Source of the DNA: Blastocladiella emersonii ATCC 22665
Lineage: Eukaryota; Blastocladiomycota; Blastocladiomycetes; Blastocladiales; Blastocladiaceae
Length of the DNA: 64,000 nucleotides
Direction of reading: 5' to 3'
Assembly: GCA_025594325.1 (NCBI GenBank)
Contig: JANHCV010000004.1
Location: forward strand, 1,240,001 to 1,304,000
Position numbers and translations under genes: made by a program
Part shown: piece after piece, positions 32,524 through 47,379 of the stretch
How positions within the stretch are numbered: position 1 is the first letter of the stretch
Layout: each line of letters begins with the position of its first letter
The notes under the pieces: model-generated
Told to the model about the DNA's origin: nothing
Seen by the model: the letters and a program-made list of their open reading frames with translations, nothing else
Databases searched by the model: none

Positions 32524-35130
32524 ATGTCCTCTTCCCGCGCCTCGGCCGCCGGCCGCGGTCTCCCGCCACCTGATGGCGGCGACGCCGACGACCGCATGGA
32601 CGTGGACTCGTCGTCCTCGGCCGCTGCTGGCCGCGACGATATGATGGACCTGGACGGCGACGACGGTGACGACGACGACGAGCCGACCGACAGCAACGCG
32701 GCCGACGGCGAAGCCGACGAAGACGACGGCACGCCCGCGCCCGACACCACGGGCACTGGCTGGCGGCGCGCCGCGGCCGCCGCGCCCGCGCGCAGCGCGA
32801 GCCCGTCGAGCGGAGACGACGGCGACGGCGACGGCGAGGACTACAACTCGGGCGCCGGCGGGTTCGCGTCCGGCGACGACGACGATGTCGGGTCCGAGCG
32901 CCTGCTCCGCGCCGCGCCCGACGCCAACGCCGCTGCCGCTGCGGGCTCAACGACGACGGCGACAGCGGGTGCTGCCGCGGTGGAAGCCGGCGAGACCGCG
33001 TCCGACGCGGCGTTCTCGGTCGACTCGCTCGCGCTCGACGCTCCGGGTTCAGCCTCGGCCTCGACGTCCGCGCTCAAGGTCACGGTCGCGTCGACGTCGG
33101 CCAAGACCATCCCCGTCCCCGAGGACGACATGGCCGTTGACGAGGACGACGAGTCGGGGTCGGGCTCCGGCAGCAGCGGCGAGGAGGAAGAAGGAGAGGA
33201 GGACGACGACGAGGACACGCCCATCGCCGCCGCTGCCGCGACCGCGCGACCGGTCGCGCCGCCCGCCCCCGCGCCCAAACGCCCCTACGTCCCCATGACC
33301 GCCGCCGCGGCCGTCGCGTGGCGGAAACAGGCCGCCCGCAAGACCAAGTTCGCCGACACTGCCGCCGCAGTGGATGCAGCGTCCAAGGCGATGCTCGGGG
33401 CCTACGCTGCCCACGTCAACGGCGCGCGTCCGGCTCCCGCCGCGGCTGCTGCTTCGGTCCCTGCCGCCAGTGCCAGCGACGATGAAGAGCAGGAGGACGA
33501 GGAGGAAGAGGAAGAGGAGGAGGACGACGATGACGATGAAGACGAGGACGACGACGCGTCGCACCTCGACCTCGACCCCGCCACCGAGTCGATCCGCCGC
33601 GAGGCCATCACGCAGCTGCGCGAGATCGAGGAGAGCTTTGAGCAGCTCCGCCGCGCGTACGTCTTCTCCATGTGTCTCACCGACTCGACCCGCACTGACT
33701 CACCACCACCGCGTCCCGACCATGTAGCCTGTTCGAGGAGCGCATGAACCACTTCAAGCTCGAGGAGGCGCAGATCAAGAACGGCACGCACCCGGACTAC
33801 CTGGAGCGGCTGGCCGCCGTGAACCAGGGCGACGCGGGCCGCCGCGGCCGCGCCGAGGCGCGGAGGCGGCACGCCGTCGACAGCGCGCGCCGCGAGTTTG
33901 CCGCCATCAAGGCCCAGGGCGAGCGCGAGTTCATTGACCTGCGCGCGCGCCTCCGCCTCGACCGCGTCCGCACCGCCCAGCGCGCCATGTTCCAGCTCAA
34001 GGCCGAGCGGCGCAAGCTCGAGGGCCGCGGGTATAACCCAAAGTCGATCGCGCCGTTTGGTACGCGCTTCTCTCGCTCGCTCGACGTTGCGCGACGAACA
34101 CTGACCCTCGTCTCGTGCCCACGAACGTGTAGTCGACCGCGCGTCCCCGCTCAGCGGCGCCGGCCCGTCGCGCACGTACCTGGCCAAGCGCCGCCGCAAG
34201 ATGAAGCTGCTGGTCGAGGACATGCGCATGCTGCACGCCAAGTTTGGGTACCCGGTGCTGTGCGTCGACCCGCTCACCCCGCAGGAGGTGACCCAGGACC
34301 TGTACGCGATCCAGAGCGGCGCCGCCAAGCTCGCTGCCGCGGCCGCCGCCGCCGCGAGCAACGCGCATCACCACCACCACCACGCTCGGCACCATCATGT
34401 CCATCACGCGCAACAGCAACAGGTGCAGCAGCAGCAGCAGCAGCAGCAGGCGCAGCCCATGTCGCAGAGCCAGCCGCCGCACTACTACTACCAGCAGCAC
34501 CACCAGAAGCAGCTCCAGATCCAGCAGGCGCAGGTCCAGCAGCAGCAGCAGCAGGCGCAGCAGGCGCAGGTCCAGCAGCAGCAGCAGCAGGCGCAGCAGG
34601 CGCAGGCCCAGCGGCTCCAGCAGCAGCTCCAGCAGAAGCAGCAGGCACAGAAGCAAAAAGCGCAGGCCCCGAAACCGCCCAAGGTCGTGGTGCCCGCGCA
34701 GCAGCCCGCCATGCCCGCGCCACCCGCCGCCCCGCGCGCGACCGTGACCGGCCGCCCGGGCACCCTGACGCTGCGCGGCGCCGACCTCCCCGTCGGCACC
34801 CCCGCGACGCTGACCGAGGTCGCCACCCACACGCGGTACGCGGCCCGGCTCAGCGGCGTGTTCGCCGCCGAGGACGCGACCGTCTGGACCCGGCCCGACG
34901 GGTCGCGCACCCGCGTCAGCTTCGACGAGCTCAGGGCCGGCGCCGTCCTCGTGGATATCGAGCCCGGAGCGAACGCGCGGCCGCCACAACCGGCGGCGGT
35001 GGGGGCGGGAGCGGCGGGGCAGCCGCCCGTCGGCGTGTACGCGCCACCACCACCAGCAGGTGCTGCAGCCGCGGCGGCGGCGGCGGCGTATCCCGCGGCG
35101 GCGGCGAGCGCGGGCGTGCGGACACGTTAG
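32524..35130 (+). CDS. Sds3/Dep1-like subunit of an Rpd3-type histone deacetylase complex
   Basis: Exons 32524-33656, 33728-34059 and 34133-35130 give 820 residues. The N-terminal 350 residues are strongly acidic and disordered. The intron-spanning core ITQLREIEESFEQLRRALFEERMNHFKLEEAQIKNGTHPDYLERL matches the Sds3-like coiled coil, with its diagnostic nGtHPeYl motif. It is followed by a basic helical stretch. Family members bridge the deacetylase to Sin3 in the nucleus. The third exon contains His-rich and long Gln-rich tracts (CAG-type repeats, about 34420-34650), then a small beta-rich tail. The start is the first ATG of the acidic region. Confidence 0.85.
34420..34655 (+). repeat. CAG/CAGGCG trinucleotide-rich coding repeat
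   Basis: Imperfect CAG runs, including a repeated block CAGGTCCAGCAGCAGCAGCA at about 34528 and 34570, encode Gln/Ala-rich sequence in the Sds3-like protein. Length variation between strains is expected for such tracts. Confidence 0.8.
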
Positions 35131-35446
35131 TCGTGGTTTGTGACGAGGTTTTGTTGCTCGCTGTTCATCTATCAATCCCAACTTGTTCCACTTGACCGAC
35201 CGACGGATCCCCGACGAGAGAGTCGCGACCACGGCGACTGGTCGCTCGCGACCATGGCCGCCACCTCGAATGACCGAAGCGAACGCTCAATCGCGACCAT
35301 AGCCACTGGTCGTGCACGACCACGACCAGCCCACTTGAGACGCAAGAGAGCACGAGATTTTGACCAACCAACCTCCCGGACAGCCGGGGGCACTTATGAT
35401 TATGAAAACAAGATCAGCAACGCACGCCAGCGGCGGACGGCGAGGA

Positions 35447-35463
35447 GGGAGGGAGGGAGGGGG
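35447..35463 (+). repeat. G-run tract (quadruplex-capable)
   Basis: Four uninterrupted G-runs of 3, 3, 3 and 5 separated by single A. It lies in the intergenic space between two convergent genes. Confidence 0.5.
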
Positions 35464-35774
35464 AGAAAGGGACGAGCAGTCGAGGGGGAACGGAACAGGG
35501 CAGACAAGAGTGAGGACGGGGAGGAGAGTGCGGCGGGCACATGCGAGTCGAGTCGAGGGCAACAACAACAACAAGGAACAGGGGGATGATAACTAAGTAA
35601 CTAAGTCTCGAACGAGGGGAAGGGAAGGAAAGGAGAGAAGGTGGCGGAGAGGGAGCCCAATCCCTCACACGCGCTCGACACGACCACACGCGAACGACAC
35701 ACGGACCTCGGCGCATCCTCGTCGTACCCGTCCGTCCCCCGTCCGACAACCGACCCGCGCGATGACCAGAGAAA

Positions 35775-35799
35775 GGGAGGGGAGGGGAGGGGAGGGGGG
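35775..35799 (+). repeat. G-run tract just beyond the PAB1 stop codon
   Basis: G-runs of 3, 4, 4, 4 and 6 separated by single A, 55-79 bp past the stop codon of the - strand PAB1 gene. The mRNA 3' UTR would carry the complementary C-rich tract. Confidence 0.5.
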
Positions 35800-35853
35800 A
35801 CTGATCGGCAGCGACGACGACAGCGACAGCGACACGCGACGCACGACGACGCT

Positions 35854-38828
<2,975 letters not shown>

Positions 38829-39897
38829 TTAGTCGAACAGGTCGAAGTCGACGTCCTCCTCCTCCTCGGAGTCCTCGGCGGCGGCCGCGGGGGCAGCAGC
38901 CGAAGCGGCAGCGGGGGCGGCGGCAACGGCGACGGCGGCGTACGCCTCGGGGTTGGCGAGGCGGTCCTTGACGGCGTCGGCCAGGGGGAACGACAGCTCG
39001 GTGGCGAGAGCGATGGCGAGCACGTTCTTGTAGCCGTTGACGAGCGAGTGGGGGACCGAGGCGACCGTGGGCACGCCGATGGCGAGCGACACGGCGGCGA
39101 CCTCGCGGATACCGGCGAGGAGGTGGCCGATGAGGGTCTCGTCGTCGACGTCGAGGACCGAGGGGTGGAAGATGTTGCCCTCGTTGAACACCTGCACAAC
39201 GGAGAGACCGTAGGTGAAGGGCGAGATGTTCATCATGTTGAGGAGGGTGGCCTCCGAGGGACCGACCTTGGAGCCGGCCTTGATGAGGGGGAAGTCGGAG
39301 GTGATCTCGACGGTACCCTTGGTGATCTTGGTCGGGATGCCGAGGGCCTGGAAGAACGAGGTCTTGCCGGGCTCCATGCCGGTGTTGCCGGCGGGGACGG
39401 TCACGTCGAGGGGAGCGAGGGCGCCCGACTTGGCGGGGGCGCGGACGCGGTCCTCGACAATGCGGTCGCGGAGGGTCTTGAGGTCCTCGTTGGTGAAGAT
39501 GAAGCCAACGTTGCCCTTGATGTGGGGGAGGATCTTCTCGTAGGCGGGCTCCTCGGCGATCAGGACGCGGAGAGCGCTAAGAGCGGGAGGCGGGGGGAGC
39601 GAGGGTAAGCAATCGTGTTTTCGCCGAGGACGATGGCGCGTGCGCGCTCGAGCGAGCCGGGCGGGCGGCACGAGCGGCGCGAGCGAGCGAGCGTGTGAGA
39701 TATGCGTACCGGCGAACCATGGTGTTCTTGCCCATGAGGACCTCGGCCTCACCGCGGAGCTTGCGGCGGACGGAGTGCATCTGGTTCGAACCGACATTGT
39801 CGACGTTGACGATGAAGATCGACTTGTACTCCTTGAGGTTGGACTCGAGCTTGTTGACCCAGATGGCCTTCTTGGAACGGGCGTCTCCCTTAGACAT
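38829..39897 (-). CDS. RPP0: 60S acidic ribosomal protein P0 (uL10)
   Basis: Two exons, 39710-39897 and 38829-39576 (133 nt intron), give 311 residues, the usual length. The N-terminal rRNA-binding domain ([33 protein letters not shown]) is followed by the insertion domain and the [12 protein letters not shown] segment, then helices that bind P1/P2 and an Ala-rich hinge. P0 anchors the ribosomal stalk and with P1/P2 recruits elongation factors. The C-terminal peptide reads [12 protein letters not shown], whereas most eukaryotes have SDDDMGFGLFD, so the stalk tip is divergent. Confidence 0.97.
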
Positions 39898-42258
39898 CTT
39901 GAAAGTGTGCTAGGGGTCTTCAACGGGGAAAGATTTAAAGACGGCAAGGAGAGCAGGAAGGGAGCGCGGGCCGATCGACCTAGTTGACCGCGGCGGGGGG
40001 CCAGGCGGCGGCGGGCGGCGGCGCGGCGGGTGGGCGAGCAGGGTGGGCCGGAGGTTGCGTGGCGGGCCACGCCGCATCACCTGACTGTCGCACTCGGCGT
40101 TGCTAGGCGCTCCCCGAGGCGAGGCGCCCCCGCCGGCGGCGCCACAAAACGTGATCGGCCGCACCGCGATCGGGCCGCGCCCTGGCGGTCGCCGATGGCG
40201 GCGTGGTCGGCCCCGGCGCCGGCCCCCTCTGCCCGCGCACCGGTCGCGTTGCACTACGTTGCACTCACCTAAGATGCGATGATGACAGCGGGCTGCGTCG
40301 AGCGTTCATCACGGCGGCCAAGGGCGCGATGCGCCGTGGCGGAGGTTGCGCACGCGTCGCTGCGCCTCGAGGATACGCTTCCCCACGCGACGCGCGGGAT
40401 CGGCTGCGCGAGCAGGCCGCCATCGCCCTGTGACTCGCGCGTACCGCAGTGAGCGGTGAGACGGACGCGCCGACTTGAGAGGCTGCTGAGGAACCCGGCC
40501 GACCGGCCCGCGCTCGCGCGACTCGTGTATGCTCGACAAGGACGAGGAGTCGCCGCTGCCTCCCAGCCGCCTGCCTCACGGACACGACATCAGCGCTTCG
40601 CTTGCAGCGTTCGCGGACCCCGTCTCGGTGCAACCGCTCCTCCTTGCCGCTCCGCACGCCATCCCTGCCTCCGCCCGCCCCCGTCGCCCCCGCCGCCGCA
40701 CCGCCTCACTCCGGGGCGGATCCTGCGTCTGATCCTTGCGCGCGGCGCTCTGCTACCGCCGTGTCTCCCCGCCCTCGCCCTCCCTCCCCTCCCCCGTCCA
40801 CGCTGTGGGCAGTCTCGCTTGCATCTCGGACTCTGCTCTGAAGCCTTGCTCTGCGCAGAAGCCTCTGAGCGTGGTACGTGTCTCTCTCCCATGCCGCCGC
40901 CCTCTCCTCCCTCGCCTCTCTCCCCTCCTCTCCCTCTGCTCGCCACTCGCCATCGCATCGCGATGAGGAACCCACGGTGATCGCGTACTCGGCGGCCGTC
41001 ATGGTGGCCACGCGCTCGTGATCCCGCCGCGCCCGCGCCCGCCCTCGCGTTCGCCAGCACCGCGCCGCTGCCCCGTGACGTGCGGTCCGCGCCCGTCCCG
41101 TGTTTAAAGAGCGGTGAGCGCGACGTCGAGTGCTGAGCGAGGGTGGCTTTCCTAGCGGTCGATCGCTCCGCAGCGTGGGCGCGGCCGATGTGTTGCGCGC
41201 CCCGCTGTCCTCTCTCGCTGGCGCGGCGCCGCATCGCCGCATAGTGCGGCGGGAGGGGAGCGGCGGCGATGGCCTCCCGCGCCGGCGCCGTGTCCTCGAT
41301 GGCACGCACGTTCCATCACTCTCGCTGCTGCTGGCGTGGCGGACAGGCCCGCGCTGCATCGGCCGGCCGCACGAGACGCTGATTCTTGGTCCTTCTATGA
41401 TCCTGTCGCCTGCACCCGCCCGCCCACCACCTCTCTCGCTCTTCATTCACTCGATCTCTCCCCGCCCCGCTGCCCTCTCGACGCTCTCAGCACATCTGTC
41501 CTGAACCGGAACCAGTACGTTTTTCTTCTCGTGAGCCGCGCCCGACTGCCGCTCGCCCGCCCGCCCCCCCATCCCTCGCTCCACTCCTCTCGTCCAGACA
41601 CAGGGCGGCCGCCATCGGCCATCGACGCGACCTCGGGCATGCGTAACGCTACGCGCAGGCCTCGGACCGCGACAGAGTGGCGCGCCCGCGGACGGCGGTG
41701 GGGGTCGCTCGGCGGTCAGGCGAGTGGGCGCGGCGCGGTGCGGAACGGGAGTCCGTCGCGTCGGCGTGCTGCGCAGAGCAGAGCAGAGCCCGGTCGGGTC
41801 CCACGCTTCGCTTCGCTTCGCTTCGCTTCGCTCCGCGTCTTGCGCCCCCTGCTGCTCGCCGTTTCGCCCCCTACTGCTGCCCTCGGTGGCTGTGCACGGC
41901 GCTGCTGCGCCGCCGGCCGACGCGGCGCAGCAGTGGGGCAAGCGTCAAACCGGGCATCGATCCGCGCCGCGGCCATCACACGCCGCCGCACCGGCCATCG
42001 GCCTCCCGCCCGCCCTGATCGCCCGATACCGACCACCCCTACGCCCGCCGCTGACTGAGGCGCCTGAGGCGCGCGTGCATGTGCGCGAGTCCCGGCCCCC
42101 GTCCCTGCCACCACCAACCGCCCGAGCCTCGCGCCGCTCTTCTCCCCCGCCGCCCACACGCGTCGATGCGCGCGCAGCTCGATCCGTGCACCCACCTGTA
42201 CTCACCTCCCTCCCCCGCCCTCGCTTCGATCGGCTACAGACCACAACAACAGTCTCCC
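39898..42258. promoter_or_regulatory. Long gene-free region between P0 and WC-2-like genes
   Basis: 2.36 kb with only low-complexity, Arg/Pro-type shadow frames and no motif-bearing ORF. It contains the P0 promoter on the left and presumably an extended control region and leader of the WC-2-like gene on the right. C/T-rich stretches occur at 40640-40960 and 42100-42240, and a GCTTC microsatellite is at 41805-41832. A non-coding RNA cannot be excluded. Confidence 0.4.
41805..41832 (+). repeat. GCTTC pentanucleotide microsatellite
   Basis: Five and a half perfect copies of the 5-mer in the upstream region of the WC-2-like gene. A GCAGA repeat lies just before it (about 41772-41788). Confidence 0.85.
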
Positions 42259-44225
42259 ATGGAGTACCCGGCCTCGCGCCCGCACCTGATGCGGCTACCA
42301 CCGGCCTCGCTGCCCGGCGGCGGCGTGCCCGCCGGTGTCCCGCTGCCCCTCCCGCCCGCGCCCATGACGGCGCTGCCCGCGAGCATTCCGATGCCCGTGG
42401 TCCCACGGCCAGCGACCGCCCCCACCGTCGCTGCGCCGGCACCCGCGCCCGGTCCGCCGCCCGCTGCCCCGCCGGCACCGGCAGCGACCGCGCGGGCCGA
42501 CCCGTCGCTCGACTACCTGCCCAACCCGCTGTTCGCCACCTTCACCAAGAGTCGCGTGTGGTACGTTGCGTTCTCCGGGTGGTCCCTGCCCATTGCGACA
42601 AGCAGCCGAGTGCTGATGACCGGTCCCTGAACTGCGCCGTCTAGGGCCCAGAAACTGGTCGAGGAGCTGTCGGACCTGGTGTACGGTTGCCTCCTTGCCC
42701 CCGATCACCCCGCCCATCTGACGCCCGTCCGCCCTGCTCCCGCGCACGCATACGCACGCTTAGCATCATCCTCACGCCCCAGGGCAACATTGTCTTTGCC
42801 TCGGCCTCGAGCCGCAACGTCGGTACGGTCCTTCCCTCCCGTCGCTCCAGTCAACCTCCCACTCACCTCCCATCACAACGCAGTCGGCTTCGCCAGCGAC
42901 GAAATGGTGCAGCACCACGTATCCGAGTTCCTGCACCCGGACGACGCGCGCGCCATGGGCCTGGCGGTCGCCGCGGCGGCGCGCGCCGGCGACCCGTTCC
43001 AGCTCGTGCACCGGTACCGCCGCAAGAACGCCGACTACGTGATCCTCGAGATCCACGGCCGCCGCATGGACGCGTTCGTGCCGCGCACGGATCTCCCTGC
43101 CGCCGCAGCCCACGACCGCGCGCGCCGCGACCCGACCCTCATCGTCGCCGTCGGCCGCGAGTACCCCGGCAAGCTGTCGCCGTTCCTCGACTCGGTCCTC
43201 GACCTCAAGATCGAGCACGAGCGGCTCGTCGTCCGCAAGCGCGAAATGGAGGCTGCCATGGCTGTGCGCGCCGCCGGGCAGTCGGCGACCCGCCGCCGCC
43301 GCACGACGCAGAACGGGACGCGCGCGCCGACTAGCTCGCTCGCTAACAGCCTCGTTCTCGGCGGCGGGAACACGGCCATGGACGAAGACTCGCGCGACGC
43401 GCGGTCCGAGTCCAACTCGTCGGGCCTCGACGAGAACAGCAGCAACACGGGCAGCAGCGTGGCCGACTCGAGCAACGGCAACGGCACGCATAACGTGCTC
43501 GGCCGCCCTATGCCGTCGGTCCCCGCCATGCCCATCGGCCTGACGCCCTCGACCATGGGCATCTTCGGCCCGCCCGCGACGCAGCCGGCGGGGCCCAACG
43601 CGCCCGCGGGCACGCGCGCCGACGAGTCGGGCGACGGCCGGTGGTACAGCAGTTTCGCAGGCAACGGGCCGGTCCCTGCGGGCGGCGTGCCCGACACGGG
43701 GTCCGGGTCCGGCGACGCCAACGGTGGTGGTGCTGCACCCGCCGCGTCCGGCGAGACGACGGGTGCCGCGGCGGCAGCGGGCAACGGCGGCGGCGGCGAC
43801 CCCGACGCCAGCGCCGTGGACGCGATCCTGCAGCGCAAGCGCAAGCGGCGCACCGTCAAGCAGCCGCAGGAGCGCGTGTGCATCGACTGCGGCACCACGC
43901 AGTCGCCCGAGTGGCGCAAGGGTCCGACGGGCGCCAAGACGCTATGCAACGCGTGTGGGCTGCGCTATGTACGTTTCTCGCAGTGGTCGTGGTGTGTGGA
44001 GCGTTACTGACGAACTTCGCGCGTCCCGCGTCGGCCCGTTCTTTCGCAGGCCAAGAGTACGTTCTTCTCCTGCCTTCGTGCTCGGCGCAGAGCAGCTCGC
44101 TGACCGCTGCCCCTCGCCGTCCCGTAGAGGTCAAGACCGAGCAGCAGATGGCCAAGGACGCGGCGGCCGCGGCCATGGGCTCGGGCTCGGCCGCCGCCGG
44201 CGGACCAGCACCACCAGCACCCTGA
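42259..44225 (+). CDS. White collar-2-like PAS/GATA transcription factor
   Basis: Six exons: 42259-42560, 42645-42680, 42764-42822, 42884-43968, 44050-44056 (7 nt) and 44128-44225, giving 528 residues. The PAS domain ([54 protein letters not shown]) is assembled across three introns. Near the C-terminus is a GATA finger ([34 protein letters not shown]), whose basic tail needs the 7 nt micro-exon. This architecture is that of WC-2/Bwc2, the partner of the blue-light receptor WC-1 in fungi. Light-dependent gene control is inferred. The start could be about 95 nt further upstream at an in-frame ATG. Confidence 0.92.
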
Positions 44226-44435
44226 TCTCCGCTCGCCGTTGGATACACCGACGATACGATAGTGTGCGCACCGCGGTTGTGTCCGTCCTGAGAGAGTGAA
44301 AACCAAAATGTACCCTATGCCCCCCTCCGAAAGCGCTGTCCTCGTCAGATCAGAGCCGCGAACCTGGCCGCGAACTCGCGCGTCCGCTCCACTCTCGCGA
44401 CCCCTCCACTCTCGCGACCACGCCCACTCATTGCA

Positions 44436-45742
44436 ATGGATCAGGTCGAAAAGACCCTCCGAAGTCTCGGCAAATGCATCACCGCTGACGCCGCGGGCGG
44501 CTGGGCGACGGCGGGGCCCAAGGTCCTCGACCGCGTGAACCGTCTCGCCGACCAGCTGCTGGACCTGACTGCGTCGGACACGGCCACGCAGCGCGCGATC
44601 CTGGACCTCGGCGGGCGCGACCTGCTCCTCAAAGTCCTGTCCGAGGCGAACGGCGGCGACGCGGCCGACGCCGACCTGCAGTCGAGCCTGGAGCGCGTGC
44701 GCGAGCGGTGCGTGTCGTCGCTGGCGAACCTGGCGCGGACGCCCGACGTCGCGGCGGCGCTCGTCGGCTACGCGCCGTGCGTCGACCTCGTCATCTTCAC
44801 GTTGCTCAACGAGGCCGACACGCGCGTCCTCCAGGCGGCGGTCCGGTTTCTCCAGACGGCGTTCACGATCCTCGCCGCGGACCCGGGCGCGTTGATCGAC
44901 TTGATCTCGGCGGTCCTCGACAGTAACGCGATTGAGCACTTGTTCTTCATCATCAACAACACGCTCGCGCCTGCGCTGTTCAATGATGCGGTTGCGCTCG
45001 TTACGACGGTGCTGTGGATGTTCCACCGCCGCCTCGCGCTCGACGCGGGGGAGGGGGCGGATCCCGACTTCCCGTTCGTCCCGCGGACCGAGGTCGAGGG
45101 CGTCGTCGCGTACCTCGTCGCGGTGCTGCAGCGCGGGGTCCTCGGTCAAGACGGCGCGGTGACGGCGGCGCCCGGCGCTGAGGTCTCGTGGCAGGTCGCC
45201 GCGACCGTCGCCAAGTGCCTCGGGACCATGGCGCTGATCGGGCCCGCGTGGCAGTTGCTGCTTGGTACGCTTGTCGTCGCTGGCGTGGCGCGACACGGGC
45301 TAACGAGGGAGGGAGTGTAGATCCGCACGCGCCCGCGCTGTACCGCACGTTCGCCGCGCTGTGGCCCAGCATCTCGCGCGACCCGGACCTCGAGCCGCTC
45401 GCGGGGTACTGGCTGCGCATCGTGAGCCAGCTGAACCCCGCCGGGTGGTCTGTCGTGGTCAAGGCGATCGCCGACGCGGGTACGGTTGGCGTTCACCTTC
45501 ACCTCACCGAGCTTTGAGAGCTGACACGCTCTGCCTGTGTAGACGCACCAAGCGCGGACAAGCTCGCCGAGACGGCGGTCCTGCACTCTCTCCCGGCGCT
45601 GGTCCGCGCCGCGGCCCCGTGGGTGACGCGCGCGACGGTGCGGCGGTTGCAGGCCGAGTACCCGGACGCGCTGCAGGCGCTCGAGGCCGCGGCGCCCAAG
45701 GTGCACGGCGAGCTCATGGCGCGAGCCGGCGTTGTTGCCTAA
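44436..45742 (+). CDS. Helical-repeat (ARM-like) protein of unknown function
   Basis: Three exons, 44436-45264, 45321-45479 and 45543-45742, give 395 residues. The sequence is almost all alpha-helical with Leu/Ala heptad-like spacing, typical of ARM/HEAT folds, for example in DLLLKVLSE and VRFLQTAFTILA. No signal peptide or membrane helix is clear. No family was recognised. It lies 210 bp downstream of the WC-2-like gene and its stop codon is 26 bp from that of the convergent TSR4-like gene. Confidence 0.8.
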
Positions 45743-45768
45743 ACTACGTTGGATATATTGCCTAAAAC

Positions 45769-47172
45769 TTACTCCTGCTCGAGCTGCACGAGACACACTT
45801 CGGGGACGTACACGACGCCGCCGTCGCCCGCGACCGCCAGCCCCTCGGCGCGGCAGTTCTGCCCACACACGAACACGAGCGCGGTACCAAACTCCATGCC
45901 CTGCATCCACAGCGACGGGTGTCGGCCCGCGGCCTCGAGCTCGGCCTGGTTGGGCGGCGGCGCCTGCGCCTCGACGTTGAGCAGGCTGAGCACCGTCGGC
46001 ATCACCTGGCACTCGTACACGCGTTTCGCGCCGCAGTACGGGCACGGTGGGACACGGCCGTGCGCGGCGGACGGCGCACCACGCGGCATCCCGTGCGCGA
46101 CCGTGTGTTCCGAGTACGCGAGCGGGCTGCCGCCGAAATGGTACCGGACCGCCTGCCGCGGATTGTCCTCGACGCGGTCCACGAACCGCGCCAGCGTCTT
46201 GGTGTACCCCTTGATCCGCGTCGCCTCGTACCCCTCGGCAGACACGTCCCACCCTGGAACCGCGTCGTGGGATGAGCCGGCGGCGGCGTCGAGCTCGGCG
46301 TCCAGCGCGCCGTCGCCCAGCTGGTAGTGCGCGTACGCGGCGGCCTTGGCGTGCTTCGACTGCACCCACTCCTCCTCGACCGACAGGTACATGGCGGGGA
46401 ACGACGGCGCGGCGGTGGCGGGGTGGAGCGACAGGTCGGCGAGGGATGACGCTAGGGTCTCGTCGGTCGCGGCGGGCGCGGCGTCGGCGGCGACAGCGGG
46501 TTTCGGTCTCTTCTGCTTCTTCTTCTTGCCCTCGACCGGCGGCGCGGCGGCGGCAGCGGATTTGACCGGCTTGGTGGGCGCAAACTGGAAGTGCGCGTCG
46601 GCCGCTGCGGCCGTGCCCCACCCGTCGTCGTCACCAGCGGCGGCGGCACCAGCGGGCTCGTCGCCCCACCCGCCGCCCGCGGCCGCATCGCCGCCGTCGT
46701 CCTCGGCGCCGAACGCAGCGCCCCACGCGTCGTCGCCCTGATCGAGGGAGAACTCGACCGTCTGCCGGGGCGCCGCTGCCGGTTCCTGCACCTCCTCGTC
46801 CTCGCTGACATACACCTCCTCGTCCATCCCCGCGCCAGCCGCACCCGTATCAAGTCCGCGGAACACGGCGAAGCTCCCCTCGCGCAGCATACACCGGCGG
46901 CGGTTACACGCGAGGACGTAGACGACGCGGGCGTCGATGGCGTCGACGGGCGCGTGGAGCTGGGCGACGAGGAACAGCGGGCGGTCGCACGCGGCGCACA
47001 ACGGGTGCGGGAACGGCGCGGCTGCGGACAGCGGGGTCGCGGGCCCGCCGATCCGGCTCACGCGGAAGTCGGCCAGGTCCGCGGACGACGTGATCGCGCC
47101 GTCCGGGAGGGCGATGAAGTCGCCGGTCGCGGCCCAGTCGTCGTCGGCGGCGGCGCCGGCGTCGTGATACAT
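45769..47172 (-). CDS. TSR4/PDCD2-family protein (40S maturation)
   Basis: Single exon, 467 residues. The N-terminus holds paired Cys motifs (PLCAACDRPLFLVAQLHAP, VVYVLACNRRRC) as in PDCD2/TSR4. The C-terminal PDCD2_C domain has YHFGGSPLAYS, PPCPYCGAKRVYECQVMP and a closing FVCGQNC. Between them is an acidic, Trp-Gly-rich disordered region. Yeast Tsr4 is a dedicated chaperone of ribosomal protein uS5 and is needed for 20S pre-rRNA processing. It starts at the first ATG after a non-coding-like upstream frame. Confidence 0.9.
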   Translation of the reverse strand: MYHDAGAAADDDWAATGDFIALPDGAITSSADLADFRVSRIGGPATPLSAAAPFPHPLCAACDRPLFLVAQLHAPVDAIDARVVYVLACNRRRCMLREGSFAVFRGLDTGAAGAGMDEEVYVSEDEEVQEPAAAPRQTVEFSLDQGDDAWGAAFGAEDDGGDAAAGGGWGDEPAGAAAAGDDDGWGTAAAADAHFQFAPTKPVKSAAAAAPPVEGKKKKQKRPKPAVAADAAPAATDETLASSLADLSLHPATAAPSFPAMYLSVEEEWVQSKHAKAAAYAHYQLGDGALDAELDAAAGSSHDAVPGWDVSAEGYEATRIKGYTKTLARFVDRVEDNPRQAVRYHFGGSPLAYSEHTVAHGMPRGAPSAAHGRVPPCPYCGAKRVYECQVMPTVLSLLNVEAQAPPPNQAELEAAGRHPSLWMQGMEFGTALVFVCGQNCRAEGLAVAGDGGVVYVPEVCLVQLEQE

Positions 47173-47379
47173 GGTGATTCGTGTGATGGTGATGAGGAGG
47201 GAGCGGTGATCCGAAAGGTTGGCCGTTGTGTTGGTGGCCGACTCACGGGCCGCGCGCCACTCGCGTGATCCGTCGCTGGCGGCCCCCTGGGCGCAACGCG
47301 GGACGCGTCTCCCATCCTGCAAGCAGCGACGACAACATCAAAGTGTATTCTCTGTCGATCTCCATGGAGCGGACACCGC

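Larger units (their letters stand above)
35131..35853. other. Convergent intergenic region with G-run tracts and GACC repeats
   Basis: 3' flanks of the Sds3-like and PAB1 genes; no gene. Near 35218-35325 the sequence CGCGACCAY..CACTGGTCG is repeated twice in degenerate form. Two G-run tracts lie at 35447-35463 and 35775-35799. Confidence 0.4.

Noticed and set aside
40456-40980. Possible ORF of 174 codons upstream of the WC-2-like gene
   Set aside because: Arg/Pro/Leu-rich translation of low-complexity C/T-rich DNA; no motif or splice logic.
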